A stretch of 64,000 bases of DNA from Idiomarina seosinensis (GCF_003987275.1 NZ_PIQF01000002.1:372001-436000); one strand, 5' to 3'. Counted from the stretch's first letter, positions 8,925-17,705 are shown. Notes: generated from the sequence alone by a model not told the origin. Made by a program: numbers and translations.

Positions 8925-8952
8925 AAAAAACCCGGCTAATGCCGGGTTTTTT
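8925..8952. terminator. Bidirectional terminator between narK and mogA
   Basis: AAAAAACCCGGC-TAAT-GCCGGGTTTTTT is a perfect 12-bp-arm hairpin with A and T tracts on either side. It serves the convergent narK (stop 8905) and mogA (stop 8958). Confidence 0.92.
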
Positions 8953-8957
8953 ATCAA

Positions 8958-9500
8958 TCATTTGGCCTTGGGGCGAAACGGCTTGATGACCGCTTCATCA
9001 CATTCAAGATAGGGCCCATCCATTAAATCAATACAATAAGGAACTGCCGGGAATACCGCATCCAGACATTGTCGAATGGCTTTGGGTTTGCCGGGCAAGT
9101 TTATAATCAACGATGATCCGCGAAGCCCGGCTGTTTGCCGAGACAAAATTGCGGTTGGTACATACTTTAAGGATTCCTGCCGCATTAACTCGCCAAAGCC
9201 CGGCATCATTCGGTCGCACACGGCTTCCGTCGCCTCAGGTGTGACATCCCGTTTAGCGGGACCGGTACCGCCGGTGGTTACCACCAAACAGCAGCCTTGC
9301 TCGTCAACCAGGGTTTGTAACGTTTCCTCTATCAGATCCTGCTCATCTTCAATTACCCGGTATACCGGTTGCCAATCCGAGCTCAGGTAATCGTTGAGAG
9401 TATCTTCAATCGCAGGGCCAGAGATGTCGTCATATTGACCGCGACTGGCCCTGTCACTAACGGTTAAAATTCCAATTTTGGCGGTTTTATTTGCGCTCAT
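8958..9500 (-). CDS. mogA: MogA, molybdopterin adenylyltransferase
   Basis: Adenylates molybdopterin ahead of molybdenum insertion by MoeA. The 180 residues begin KIGILTVSDRASRGQYDD and hold the MPT-binding TTGGTGPAKRDVTPEAT and the INLPGKPKAIRQCLDAVFPAVPYC region seen in MogA rather than MoaB. The ATG at 9500 has an AGGAAG ribosome site; the open frame runs 21 codons further upstream but that stretch is not conserved in my view. It follows ubiV by 26 bp on the same strand and is probably in the ubiU-ubiV-mogA operon. A separate MoaB is encoded at 38029. Confidence 0.9.
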   Translation of the reverse strand: MSANKTAKIGILTVSDRASRGQYDDISGPAIEDTLNDYLSSDWQPVYRVIEDEQDLIEETLQTLVDEQGCCLVVTTGGTGPAKRDVTPEATEAVCDRMMPGFGELMRQESLKYVPTAILSRQTAGLRGSSLIINLPGKPKAIRQCLDAVFPAVPYCIDLMDGPYLECDEAVIKPFRPKAK

Positions 9501-9526
9501 AAGCTTCCTACTCACGTCCGTAAAAG

Positions 9527-10402
9527 TTACCCTGCTTGTACCATACCGGCCAATTGCAACCAATAGCCATTACTTTCATCGGCGGCTAGTTTTACCGGTG
9601 AGCTACCATCCATATTATTGTTGAAACGTTTAACCCATTCTAGGGTTCCCTCTGGTTGCGGACTTAGCCGAACAGAGTCGACCAATCCTTGCATACCCGG
9701 TAGCTGATTAATCAGGTTATAACGACGACCAGACTGGGTTTGAATGCCGTTTAGCACAAATATCTGTTTATCATCCTGACTCGTTACTTGGCGCCCTTGT
9801 GGATACTTTATACAACACAGCTCGCATTGGTCTTTCTCCCGATTTTCTGAACGGGCGGTAAAACAGCGGCCCGACCAGGCCAGGGGTAGGTGACCAAAGG
9901 AAAATACTTCTGTTTTAAATAAATCGCGTACAGACTCTATTATCGGCTGTTGTAATATCTCTGTAAGCCATTGCTGAGACAGCTCGTACGGCACGGCCCA
10001 GTGATTCATTCCCATATCGACAAAGCGCCGCAATGCTTCATGATTATAAACATTGATCGCCGAGCCGAGGCTGAAGTTAACACCAAGCTCACGTAGATAA
10101 GGAATGGCTCCAACGTCATTAGCCTCTACCTCAAATTCACCGTTATGACAGTACTTTGCCAGTTGCCTGAGCTCTGCTGGTGCTTCTAACAAGGTCATCG
10201 TCGACAGACAGACCTGTTTACCGGCTTCCCGTAATTCGTGCGCAATCGTCATGTAGTCGTCCAGCGACAACTCACGACGCTTGCTGCATACGGTTTCGCC
10301 CAGATAGACTCGGTCAACATCGGATTCCGCTACCTGCTGATAAAAAGACTTAACCTTTGCTTTGGGCCAAAAGTATAAAATCGGACCTAATGATATTTGC
10401 AT
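9527..10402 (-). CDS. ubiV: UbiV, O2-independent ubiquinone hydroxylase subunit (U32)
   Basis: U32-family iron-sulfur protein that with UbiU hydroxylates ubiquinone precursors without oxygen. The start MQISLGPILYFWPK and the text VDRVYLGETVCSKRREL are typical. Four cysteines that fit the 4Fe-4S site are visible: CSKRRE (about 39), CFTAR (about 180) and CELCCIKYP (about 193-197). 291 residues is the normal size. It begins three bases after ubiU ends. Divergent ubiT completes the set; the trio would supply ubiquinone to NarGHI during nitrate respiration. Confidence 0.95.
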   Translation of the reverse strand: MQISLGPILYFWPKAKVKSFYQQVAESDVDRVYLGETVCSKRRELSLDDYMTIAHELREAGKQVCLSTMTLLEAPAELRQLAKYCHNGEFEVEANDVGAIPYLRELGVNFSLGSAINVYNHEALRRFVDMGMNHWAVPYELSQQWLTEILQQPIIESVRDLFKTEVFSFGHLPLAWSGRCFTARSENREKDQCELCCIKYPQGRQVTSQDDKQIFVLNGIQTQSGRRYNLINQLPGMQGLVDSVRLSPQPEGTLEWVKRFNNNMDGSSPVKLAADESNGYWLQLAGMVQAG

Positions 10403-10405
10403 AAC

Positions 10406-11398
10406 TTACTTCCATTTCCGGTGATACGCACCAAGAGTTGTCTGGCTCCCCTCCGAGAGAGAGGCAAGCACGTTATCCCACTCAGCCGCGACTTCAAACT
10501 GGTCAGGGTTAGCACAAACAGCGTCGATTGCTTGCCGCCAGACACGAGTGATTTGAGCAACATAGGCAGGGCTCCGCTGCCGTCCTTCAATCTTTAACGA
10601 GGCAATTCCTTCCCGATGAAGCTGCGGCAGCAGAGTGAGGGTATTTAGACTGGTTGGCTCCTCCAATACGTTATACAGTTCGTCGTCAACATTAAAACGC
10701 CCTTTGCAAAGGGTTGGGTAACCGGCGTTCTCTCCTTCTGCAAAACGATCAATAACCACCCCGTTTAAACGCGACTCTAGACGGTCCCCTTGGTGTTCCC
10801 ACTCAACATAAGCTGCCGGTGAACAGGCACCGGCGGTATTCGGAGACTCTCCGGTCATATAAGAACTTAAATAACAACGCCCTTCTGCCATGATGCAAAG
10901 GCTACCAAAGGCAAAGACTTCGAGCTCAATATCGGTGGTACGCGCCAGAGCACGTACTTGCTGCATCGATAACACTCGCGGCAAAACGACGCGCGAAATT
11001 CCATACTGACGATAGAACTCGATAGCACCTGCGTTAGTAGCAGAGGCCTGTACACTAAGGTGTAATTCAACCCGGGGGTACCGCTCAGCGGCATAACCCA
11101 ACACCGCGATATCTGAAATAATCAGCACATCAGCGCCAGCAGCCACTGCATCATCAACCGCCTGCCGCCAACGGTGCCAACTGGCGGCATGAGCAAAGGT
11201 ATTAATTGCAACGTGCAGCTTCTTCCCCCGTCGATGCACATAGTCAGCAGCATCCGACAACTTCATTGCATTTAAATTTAAACCGGCGAAATGTCGGGCG
11301 TTGGTCTCGTCCTTTAGCCCCACATAAACAGCATCGGCACCATTCTCGATAGCTGCCTTTAACGCCGGAATGCTTCCGGCCGGACATAAAAGTTCCAT
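10406..11398 (-). CDS. ubiU: UbiU, O2-independent ubiquinone hydroxylase subunit (U32)
   Basis: Partner of UbiV in oxygen-independent ubiquinone biosynthesis. The N-terminus MELLCPAGSIPALKAAIENG and the block VYVGLKDETNARHFAGLN are nearly those of E. coli UbiU. Iron-sulfur cysteines are in FGSLCIMAEGRCYLSSY, TAGACSP and the later PTLCKGRF. I start at the ATG at 11398, giving 330 residues; GAGG lies just upstream, and a GTG at 11404 would overlap that site. It is divergent from ubiT across about 100 bp. Confidence 0.95.
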   Translation of the reverse strand: MELLCPAGSIPALKAAIENGADAVYVGLKDETNARHFAGLNLNAMKLSDAADYVHRRGKKLHVAINTFAHAASWHRWRQAVDDAVAAGADVLIISDIAVLGYAAERYPRVELHLSVQASATNAGAIEFYRQYGISRVVLPRVLSMQQVRALARTTDIELEVFAFGSLCIMAEGRCYLSSYMTGESPNTAGACSPAAYVEWEHQGDRLESRLNGVVIDRFAEGENAGYPTLCKGRFNVDDELYNVLEEPTSLNTLTLLPQLHREGIASLKIEGRQRSPAYVAQITRVWRQAIDAVCANPDQFEVAAEWDNVLASLSEGSQTTLGAYHRKWK

Positions 11399-11414
11399 TA
11401 ACACCTCAAACTTT

Positions 11415-11429
11415 TAGTTAGATTAACTA
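11415..11429. repeat. Short palindrome in the ubiU-ubiT intergenic region
   Basis: TAGTTA-GAT-TAACTA is an inverted repeat with six-base arms just upstream of ubiU. It could be an operator, but it matches neither the FNR nor the NarL consensus. No other clear site is seen in the 11399-11496 gap. Confidence 0.3.
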
Positions 11430-11496
11430 TTTGCTGAATCAGTTGCCGTATTATAAGTATCAGGCGTTCCGATTTGTTTGATTTGGAGAGATATAA

Positions 11497-11994
11497 GTGG
11501 ATACCAATAAGTGGGTAATAGGATTACCAAAGGTCATTGCATCGACGCATGAGCTGCTACCGGCAGCCGTCAAATTTAAGCCGTTTCAGTTGATTTTGAA
11601 CAAGCTGTTTCGTAACGAATTAGCACAGGGTGAATTGGACTTTTTGACGGCTAAAACAGTCACCATAGAAGTGACAGATATCGCGCTCTCGTTTGATGTC
11701 AGCATAGTAAACCAGCGCCTTGTAGTGACATATTCGGACCATACTTCGGATGCCAAACTCAGTGCAGACAGTGCTGATTTATTACTCCTGATACACAACA
11801 AAGTCGACCCAGATACGCTGTTTTTTAGACGTCGTTTGAAGGTCGAAGGCAGTACGGAACTTGGATTATCCCTTAAGAATTTTTTAGATACTATTGAGGT
11901 AGATCAAAAACTGCCAGACCCTCTATATCGCCTGGGTGATAAACTCGCGAGCTACATTCAACAACAAAAAGATGGGATAATAATCGCATCTTAA
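11497..11994 (+). CDS. ubiT: UbiT, SCP2-domain lipid carrier for anaerobic ubiquinone synthesis
   Basis: An SCP2 (sterol carrier) protein that binds ubiquinone intermediates in the oxygen-independent pathway. The 165 residues show the SCP2 fold text LNKLFRNELAQGELDFLTAKTVTIEVTD and the C-terminal FFRRRLKVEGSTELGLSLKNFLD typical of UbiT/YhbT. It starts at GTG 11497, with GGAGAG six bases before. It is divergent from ubiUV and 34 bp upstream of hemN on the same strand. Confidence 0.92.
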   Translation: MDTNKWVIGLPKVIASTHELLPAAVKFKPFQLILNKLFRNELAQGELDFLTAKTVTIEVTDIALSFDVSIVNQRLVVTYSDHTSDAKLSADSADLLLLIHNKVDPDTLFFRRRLKVEGSTELGLSLKNFLDTIEVDQKLPDPLYRLGDKLASYIQQQKDGIIIAS

Positions 11995-12005
11995 AACGTT
12001 GTGCT

Positions 12006-12019
12006 TTGATAAGCATCAA
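12006..12019. promoter_or_regulatory. Perfect FNR box overlapping the hemN ribosome site
   Basis: TTGAT-AAGC-ATCAA matches the FNR/ANR consensus at all ten positions. It ends 9 bp before the hemN ATG (12029) and its last two bases start the AAGAGG ribosome site, so it is far too close for ordinary class II activation of hemN from that ATG. Confidence 0.65.
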
Positions 12020-12028
12020 GAGGTCAGC

Positions 12029-13390
12029 ATGTCAGCTATTCAATGGGATAAAAAATTAATCGATAAGTACAATATTAACGGTCCTCGTTATACATCGTAT
12101 CCCACCGCGTTGATGTTATCTGAAGACTTCTCAACGCAGCGTATAGAGCAGGCGTTGAGTAACGCCGATGACGGGCTTTGCCTCTATCTGCATCTGCCAT
12201 TCTGTCACAAGCTCTGCTATTACTGTGGCTGCAATAAAGTGATTACCCGGCACCAGCATAAAGCTGATAAATATCTCGATTATCTGGCACTTGAAATGGC
12301 AATGTACCAGCCAATGGTTGCCGATAAAAAGATTCGGCAAATTCATTTAGGGGGCGGTACGCCAACGTTTTTAACCGAAACACAGTTAACTCGACTGATG
12401 TCATTAGTTCACCAGCACTTTAACTTCGCCGATTCACCCGAAATAAGTATCGAGATCGATCCCCGCAGTTGCAGCGATGACAAACTCCGCCACCTGCGTG
12501 AACTCGGTTTTAATCGCGTCAGCTATGGGGTGCAGGACTTTGACAAAAAGGTACAAATTGCAATAAACCGGGTTCAGGATGTGGATCTGATCGTGCACCA
12601 GCTCAAATTGAGTAAAGAGCTTGGCTTTGATTCAATCAATCTCGATCTTATTTATGGTCTGCCCTATCAGCGCCCGGAAACCTTTAAAAAGTCGATTGAA
12701 CAAGTTATCGAAATGGATCCAGATCGTATTTCGGTGTTTAGCTATGCTCACCTGCCGCAGCGGTTTGCCGGCCAACGAAAAATCCCTGAAGAATCGATCC
12801 CACAACCTTCGGTTAAGTTAAGTCTGCTTGAACAGGCCATTACCCAGCTGAGCGAGGCTGGTTATCAATTCATTGGCATGGACCATTTTGCCAAGCGGGA
12901 TGACGGACTTGCTATTGCTCAACGGGAAGGCCGCTTACAACGTAATTTTCAGGGTTATACCACTGACGGTCAGGATGCATTATTAGGGTTGGGCGTGTCG
13001 TCGATTAGCCAGGTTAATGGCGTACTCTGGCAGCATGAGAAAGAGCTTCCAGCTTACTATAAAATGATTGATAGTGGGCAAAAGCCGATTATTAAAGGTA
13101 TGGCCTTAACTGAAGAAGATAAGCTGCGCGCTGCTCTAATATCTCAAGTTATCTGCCACTTTACACTAGACATTGAAGAATTCAGCCAACAATGGGAAAT
13201 AGCCGATTTTTGGGCTCATTTCGCCGAAAGTATCCCATTATTAAAACCCTTTATTGAAGACGGTCTGGTCGACGTATCCGATAAAAAGTTACGTGTTACT
13301 GAGCTAGGACGGTTGTGGGTTCGCAGCATCTGCGCCTGTTTCGACGAGTACCTCGATCATGGCCAGACCCGCTACTCCAAAGTGGTTTAG
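12029..13390 (+). CDS. hemN: HemN, oxygen-independent coproporphyrinogen III dehydrogenase
   Basis: Radical-SAM enzyme converting coproporphyrinogen III to protoporphyrinogen IX without O2, needed for heme (NarI, NorB) in anoxia. The 453 residues include NGPRYTSYPTAL near the N-terminus, the cluster motif CHKLCYYCGC (about 61-70), GGGTPTFL and the MDHFAK block, all as in E. coli HemN. The ATG at 12029 is chosen because conserved N-terminal text starts there and AGAGG precedes it; an open frame extends to a TTG at 11999. It follows ubiT closely. Confidence 0.95.
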   Translation: MSAIQWDKKLIDKYNINGPRYTSYPTALMLSEDFSTQRIEQALSNADDGLCLYLHLPFCHKLCYYCGCNKVITRHQHKADKYLDYLALEMAMYQPMVADKKIRQIHLGGGTPTFLTETQLTRLMSLVHQHFNFADSPEISIEIDPRSCSDDKLRHLRELGFNRVSYGVQDFDKKVQIAINRVQDVDLIVHQLKLSKELGFDSINLDLIYGLPYQRPETFKKSIEQVIEMDPDRISVFSYAHLPQRFAGQRKIPEESIPQPSVKLSLLEQAITQLSEAGYQFIGMDHFAKRDDGLAIAQREGRLQRNFQGYTTDGQDALLGLGVSSISQVNGVLWQHEKELPAYYKMIDSGQKPIIKGMALTEEDKLRAALISQVICHFTLDIEEFSQQWEIADFWAHFAESIPLLKPFIEDGLVDVSDKKLRVTELGRLWVRSICACFDEYLDHGQTRYSKVV

Positions 13391-13399
13391 TATTTTTTT

Positions 13400-13421
13400 G
13401 GCGCCAGGGATGGCGCCATCC
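13400..13421. repeat. GC-rich palindrome between hemN and nhaD
   Basis: GGCGCCA-GGGA-TGGCGCC can form a hairpin, and GGATGGCGCCATCC (13408-13421) is a perfect palindrome. It sits at the convergent hemN/nhaD junction. The T run lies on the 5' side for hemN, so it is not a standard terminator. Confidence 0.4.
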
Positions 13422-13424
13422 AAA

Positions 13425-14858
13425 TTAGATATGAAACGTCGCTTCGTTAAGCCATAGATGCAGCAAAATACTGGCTACGTAACCTAACGCTATCACTGGC
13501 GTCCACTTTAGATGTGACGCAAACGTGTAATAACCTCGTGCCTGGCCCATCAATGCCACCCCCGCAGCGGAACCAATAGAGAGCAAACTACCACCAGTAC
13601 CTGCAGTAAGGGTAATCAGCAACCATTGCCCATGAGACATGTCGGGTTCCATTGATAACACAGCGAACATCACCGGAATATTATCGATGACGGCGGACAC
13701 GACGCCCAGAATACTATTTGCAAGAGTAGTGTTCATCCCGCCATACAACGATTCTGATAGTAGGCTTAAATAACCCATAAAGCCTAGCCCGCCGACACAA
13801 AGAACGATGCCGTAGAAAAATAAGAGCGTATCCCACTCTGCTCGTGATACGCGGCTAAAGACATCGAAGGGAACTACACTACCCAGTTGTTCCAGCCGCT
13901 TTTTATCACCTGCCTGTTCGGCCATAGCCCGTTTTCGGGCTAAGGAGCCAGGTAACGTCATACGAAGGAAGTAGCCGAAAAACTGCAGGTACCCGAGACC
14001 CATCATCATTCCCAGTACCGGCGGTAAATGCAACCAAACGTGACAGGCAACTGCCGTTGCAACCGTGAACAAAAAGAGTGAGGTAATTCGTAGAGCACCG
14101 CGCTTTAGCTCAACGTCTGTGTATAAAGTGGTCGGCCGTCTATTTTCAATAAACAGGCTCATAATCAGTGCAGGCACTAAATAATTGACGACTGACGGTA
14201 AAAACAAGCGCAGAAACTCAGTAAAGGTGACTTGCCCGGCCTGCCACACCATCAAAGTGGTAATATCACCAAATGGACTAAAGGCACCGCCAGCGTTGGC
14301 AGCAATGACAATACTCACGCAACAAAGCGCGACAAATTTCTTATCATCCTGTGCCACTTTCATTACCACCGCGCACATCAGCAAGGCAGTGGTCAGATTA
14401 TCTGCAATCGGCGAAATAAAGAAGGCGAGCACACCTGTTATCCAAAACAGTTTGCGGTAACTAAAGCCCTTTTTTAACAGCCAGGCTCGCAACGCATCAA
14501 ACAAACGACGCTCTTCCATTGCATTGATATAGGTCATCGCAACCAGCAGAAACAACATAAGCTCGGCAAATTCAAGTAGGTTGTGCCGAAAAGCGGATTC
14601 CGCCAGTTGCGCTTGTTCGCCAGTGTAGACAAAGCCAATAAGGATCCAGATAGCTCCAGCTGCGACTAACACCGGCTTTGACTTTCGCATATGCAGTTTT
14701 TCTTCGCCCATAACTAAGATATAAGCTAACGCGAAAATAATCAGGGCGGCATAACCGACAGTAGAGGAGGTTAAGTCGATGCGGCCAGCGGAGGGCTCCG
14801 CTGCCAGAGCTGATACCGAAAAAAGCAATAACGTAACGGTAAACAGTAATTTTTTCAT
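13425..14858 (-). CDS. nhaD: NhaD-type sodium/proton antiporter
   Basis: Inner membrane Na+/H+ antiporter of the NhaD/ion-transporter superfamily, common in marine and alkaliphilic bacteria. The 477 residues start with a signal-like segment (MKKLLFTVTLLLFSVSALAA) and contain about 12 further hydrophobic segments. Family text includes FFISPIADNLTTALLMCAVV, NAGGAFSPFGDITTLMVWQ and GTGGSLLSIGSAAGVALMG. It lies 29 bp downstream of a small conserved gene on the same strand. It has no evident tie to nitrate metabolism except that sodium balance matters when respiration changes. Confidence 0.92.
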   Translation of the reverse strand: MKKLLFTVTLLLFSVSALAAEPSAGRIDLTSSTVGYAALIIFALAYILVMGEEKLHMRKSKPVLVAAGAIWILIGFVYTGEQAQLAESAFRHNLLEFAELMLFLLVAMTYINAMEERRLFDALRAWLLKKGFSYRKLFWITGVLAFFISPIADNLTTALLMCAVVMKVAQDDKKFVALCCVSIVIAANAGGAFSPFGDITTLMVWQAGQVTFTEFLRLFLPSVVNYLVPALIMSLFIENRRPTTLYTDVELKRGALRITSLFLFTVATAVACHVWLHLPPVLGMMMGLGYLQFFGYFLRMTLPGSLARKRAMAEQAGDKKRLEQLGSVVPFDVFSRVSRAEWDTLLFFYGIVLCVGGLGFMGYLSLLSESLYGGMNTTLANSILGVVSAVIDNIPVMFAVLSMEPDMSHGQWLLITLTAGTGGSLLSIGSAAGVALMGQARGYYTFASHLKWTPVIALGYVASILLHLWLNEATFHI

Positions 14859-14887
14859 GGCGCTTATTCAGCGCAGGCCATGTATTG

Positions 14888-15292
14888 TCACATAACCTGC
14901 ACCAACTCTCCTTGTCGGTTAAGAGTTAAAAAGTGTTTAATCATTCCTGCCTGGATTTGCTGAACCATCATTTCTAACGGCTGAGAAGCTTCATCACTAG
15001 AAACTGGATGCCCACCACGACCATCCATCGCTGTTACAAAAGCAATGTCCCAGTCAACCTTGGTGTGCTTTGACTCATCCACTAACACGTCAAAGCTTTC
15101 AACCTCTTCGGGCAACTTATCAACGCAAAGAACTGGCTCTAAGTTACCACCGGCTTGTTGTTCATACTGCTGTTTTTGAACATCGGTTGGCTGTTCTGGC
15201 AGCTGTGCTTTTGCTAACACAAATAATAATCGCTGTGGCTCCGGCTGTTGCTTGGCCATTGCAATAAAATCTTGATAACTGGTTATTTCCAT
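14888..15292 (-). CDS. Small conserved protein often labelled ribonucleotide reductase subunit alpha
   Basis: A 134-residue soluble protein with text such as QPEPQRLLFVLAKAQLPEQ, EPVLCVDKLPEEV, DWDIAFVTAMDGRGG and MVQQIQAGMI. I recall homologues in Pseudomonas and Shewanella carrying the label ribonucleotide reductase subunit alpha, but I see no reductase domain, so that label is probably wrong. The ATG at 15292 has AGGTGA upstream; a longer open frame reaches 15397 across the nrdD terminator and is not credible. It lies between nrdD and nhaD, separated from nrdD by the terminator. Confidence 0.7.
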   Translation of the reverse strand: MEITSYQDFIAMAKQQPEPQRLLFVLAKAQLPEQPTDVQKQQYEQQAGGNLEPVLCVDKLPEEVESFDVLVDESKHTKVDWDIAFVTAMDGRGGHPVSSDEASQPLEMMVQQIQAGMIKHFLTLNRQGELVQVM

Positions 15293-15360
15293 GGCATCAC
15301 CTGAAAGATCGAAAGTGCGCGCGGAGCATAGCACGATTATGGCAGGCAATTGCATAGCAA

Positions 15361-15383
15361 AAGAGGGACCCGGGGTCCCTCTT
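15361..15383 (-). terminator. Intrinsic terminator after nrdD
   Basis: AAGAGGGACC-CGG-GGTCCCTCTT, a perfect ten-base-pair stem, is followed on the minus strand by TTTT. It lies 11 bp beyond the nrdD stop. Confidence 0.85.
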
Positions 15384-15393
15384 AAGTGGTAGC

Positions 15394-17232
15394 TCAACCG
15401 GCTTTACGGAACCCCCTATTAGCCTGCGCAGCACCCACCGCCACTTCTGCAGGTTGCTTACGGTGGTAATGACGCAGATGGTGTTCTTTTCGACGCCCCG
15501 CACTAAAGGCAGAAACGCGCTTTAGATAGCCAATAACACGAGTGCCGTAATCAATGTCCGGCGAACCACAGCTGGAGCATTCACTTAGCGTGCGTTTGTC
15601 GATTTGTTCACAGGCGTTACAAATCGTGATTTTGACGTTGATGCAGAAGTAATTACAGCCACTTTTCGCCGCAAGGTTAAGCAGTGATAAATACCCGGAC
15701 GCATTCAGCCGTTCGTCCAAATTGAGGTGCAAGGCAGAGCCGCCATCTAGGTATTCCACTAACTCCTTACCGTGCAGGACAAACTTATCAACGGCATTAG
15801 TTTGTTCGTCTTCGACCACGTAAAAGTACGAATTGTAGCAATCGCGTTCTACCTTGTAGCCATCCGCCCGATCCCACCTAGCATTCTTAACGCCCAGATT
15901 TTCAGCCGGGACGAATTCCGTGTTAAACATGTAGCCGTAGGTTTTCTTAGCTTGCTTATTAGCATCGTAAATCACTTTTAGGTGGCGTTGTACAAAGTCC
16001 TTATAACCCGCATTATTACCTACCGTTAACCCCTGGGATTCAGCCGCCTCTGCCATGCCGTTAATGCCGATGGTTAAAAATTGCTTATCCAGACTAATGA
16101 AGCCAGCGTCATAAACGGTCAACAAACCGGCTTCTTTGTATTCTTCCATTAGTTTGCGGTAAGCAACCTGGTATTTATGAACTTTGGCAATTTCGTCGTC
16201 CAGGTCACGACCGTCCTGAACCAGCCGGTTCATGTTAACCGTAACAACATTAATGGAGCCGGTGGCCACACCGCCTGCGCCCAAGGTATAAGAAAAGGTG
16301 TTATCACTAATCTCGCTGCGTAAGCGGCAGCAGGAGGCCAAGGAATCAGCATTATCGGATAAATACACAAAGAATGAGTTCCCATCAGCTAATTCACTGG
16401 CCATTTTTTTCGCAAACGTCTGATCTTTGCATTGCCCTTGTTCGGTTAACATAGCAACAGTGACTACCGGAAAGGTTAGGATCGTTTTCTCGCGCTCTTT
16501 ATTGAACCAATTTAAGAAGAAGTCCTGGAGCGCACTAACTGAACTCCATTTGGGTTTGGTAAAGTCCGCCGGAAAAACAAAGTCGCCAAACATGCTGTCA
16601 AAGTAATGTTCATCATAGATTGAGATATTCCAGAAGACACTTTGGTAACCTCTCGCTGCAGCGGGCTGATTTAACGCATAGACGACATGTTGCAGATGAT
16701 TTTCTATTTGATGACGATGGGTGTTTAAGTAGTCATCACCATAGTCTTTGCGGGCAAAGTAATCAAAGTAGGCCAAGAACTCAACCGTCGCGACAGCGCC
16801 GGCAAACTGCGAACTGACCGCAAACACAAAGTTAACGAAAGTCCCACAAAAAGACTCCAAATGCTTAGGTGCCTGAGATTCGCCACCGAGCTTTGTTAAC
16901 CCATCACGCAGAAACGGATACATAGTTACGGAAACACAGTAGGGCTTCAAGCTGGTTTCGTCGTGCACATAAATTTCGTGATCTTCGATTTGCCGAACAT
17001 ATTCATGCGCTAAATCACGACCAAATAATTCAGTAATTTTGTTACTCACTTGCTTGCGATTGACTTGCACAAAAAAGTCTTTCATTAATTCGGCTTCTAA
17101 CGTCGCTACATTCTTCTGAGTGACGTTCGCGTTGGCATCCATTTTCGAGCCATCCGCAGCATTTTGAGCGCGCAGGTAATCTTGTATAAAGTCTACTTTG
17201 CCATTAACTTGTTGTTCTGATAGGCGCAACAT
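15394..17232 (-). CDS. nrdD: NrdD, class III anaerobic ribonucleotide reductase (no ATP-cone)
   Basis: Glycyl-radical enzyme that makes deoxynucleotides in anoxia. The glycyl-radical motif RVIGYL (about 567-572) and the zinc site CNYFC...CNAC...CSSC near the C-terminus are visible. At 612 residues it is about 100 shorter than E. coli NrdD and begins directly in the catalytic region, so the N-terminal ATP-cone that senses dATP is absent. The active-site loop has adjacent cysteines (ASCCRL), which I associate with NrdD forms that take electrons from a thioredoxin or glutaredoxin-like protein rather than formate. It is 11 bp downstream of nrdG in one operon. Confidence 0.93.
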   Translation of the reverse strand: MLRLSEQQVNGKVDFIQDYLRAQNAADGSKMDANANVTQKNVATLEAELMKDFFVQVNRKQVSNKITELFGRDLAHEYVRQIEDHEIYVHDETSLKPYCVSVTMYPFLRDGLTKLGGESQAPKHLESFCGTFVNFVFAVSSQFAGAVATVEFLAYFDYFARKDYGDDYLNTHRHQIENHLQHVVYALNQPAAARGYQSVFWNISIYDEHYFDSMFGDFVFPADFTKPKWSSVSALQDFFLNWFNKEREKTILTFPVVTVAMLTEQGQCKDQTFAKKMASELADGNSFFVYLSDNADSLASCCRLRSEISDNTFSYTLGAGGVATGSINVVTVNMNRLVQDGRDLDDEIAKVHKYQVAYRKLMEEYKEAGLLTVYDAGFISLDKQFLTIGINGMAEAAESQGLTVGNNAGYKDFVQRHLKVIYDANKQAKKTYGYMFNTEFVPAENLGVKNARWDRADGYKVERDCYNSYFYVVEDEQTNAVDKFVLHGKELVEYLDGGSALHLNLDERLNASGYLSLLNLAAKSGCNYFCINVKITICNACEQIDKRTLSECSSCGSPDIDYGTRVIGYLKRVSAFSAGRRKEHHLRHYHRKQPAEVAVGAAQANRGFRKAG

Positions 17233-17243
17233 GGTGGTTCTCC

Positions 17244-17702
17244 TTATTGAAATTCAATATTCAGTAATTTTTCCTGAGTTAAATCATAGAACCGTTGGTT
17301 CGTCTCAGGGCTATCAAGACCCCCTTGCTCTGCTACCCAGGGTCCGGTTTTTAGATAACTAAGATGTTTTCTTATGGCCAGGGATATGCTTTCCCTGCCT
17401 GTATAAAGGCAGGTTTTGAGACCCAACTCCCGTGCCATTTGCAGGCTTTTGATCAATGCTTCTGGGCGCCACTCCCCCCCCATAAACAAGACACAGGTCA
17501 CAAGCCCTTGATATCGATTAAGCTGCCCGGTTAAATGCTCTCGCGTTAAAACAATACCGCTTCCTACGGGCCAACTGTCTACACTGTGGCAGCCTTTACA
17601 ACCAACCGGGCAACCGGTCATGGTATAAGCCAATGACACTTCTCCAGGAACCTCCTGAAAGACCACATCTTCACTACAGTAGCGAAACAAGGCATCGTTC
17701 AT
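17244..17702 (-). CDS. nrdG: NrdG, anaerobic ribonucleotide reductase activase
   Basis: Radical-SAM activase that installs the glycyl radical on NrdD. The cluster motif CPVGCKGC at about 31-38 is the family CxxxCxxC, and GGEWRPEALIKSLQMARELGLKTCLYTG follows the usual course. 152 residues is typical. Gene order nrdG-nrdD reverses that of E. coli. Two NrdR-type boxes and an FNR box lie just upstream. Confidence 0.93.
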   Translation of the reverse strand: MNDALFRYCSEDVVFQEVPGEVSLAYTMTGCPVGCKGCHSVDSWPVGSGIVLTREHLTGQLNRYQGLVTCVLFMGGEWRPEALIKSLQMARELGLKTCLYTGRESISLAIRKHLSYLKTGPWVAEQGGLDSPETNQRFYDLTQEKLLNIEFQ

Positions 17703-17705
17703 AAA

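Noticed and set aside
13393-13417. Terminator after hemN
   Set aside because: The stem is strong but the T run precedes it for hemN and would be an A run for nhaD, so I list it only as a palindrome.
15293-15397. Upstream extension of the 134-residue protein
   Set aside because: It crosses the nrdD terminator hairpin and the added sequence looks unlike any protein start.
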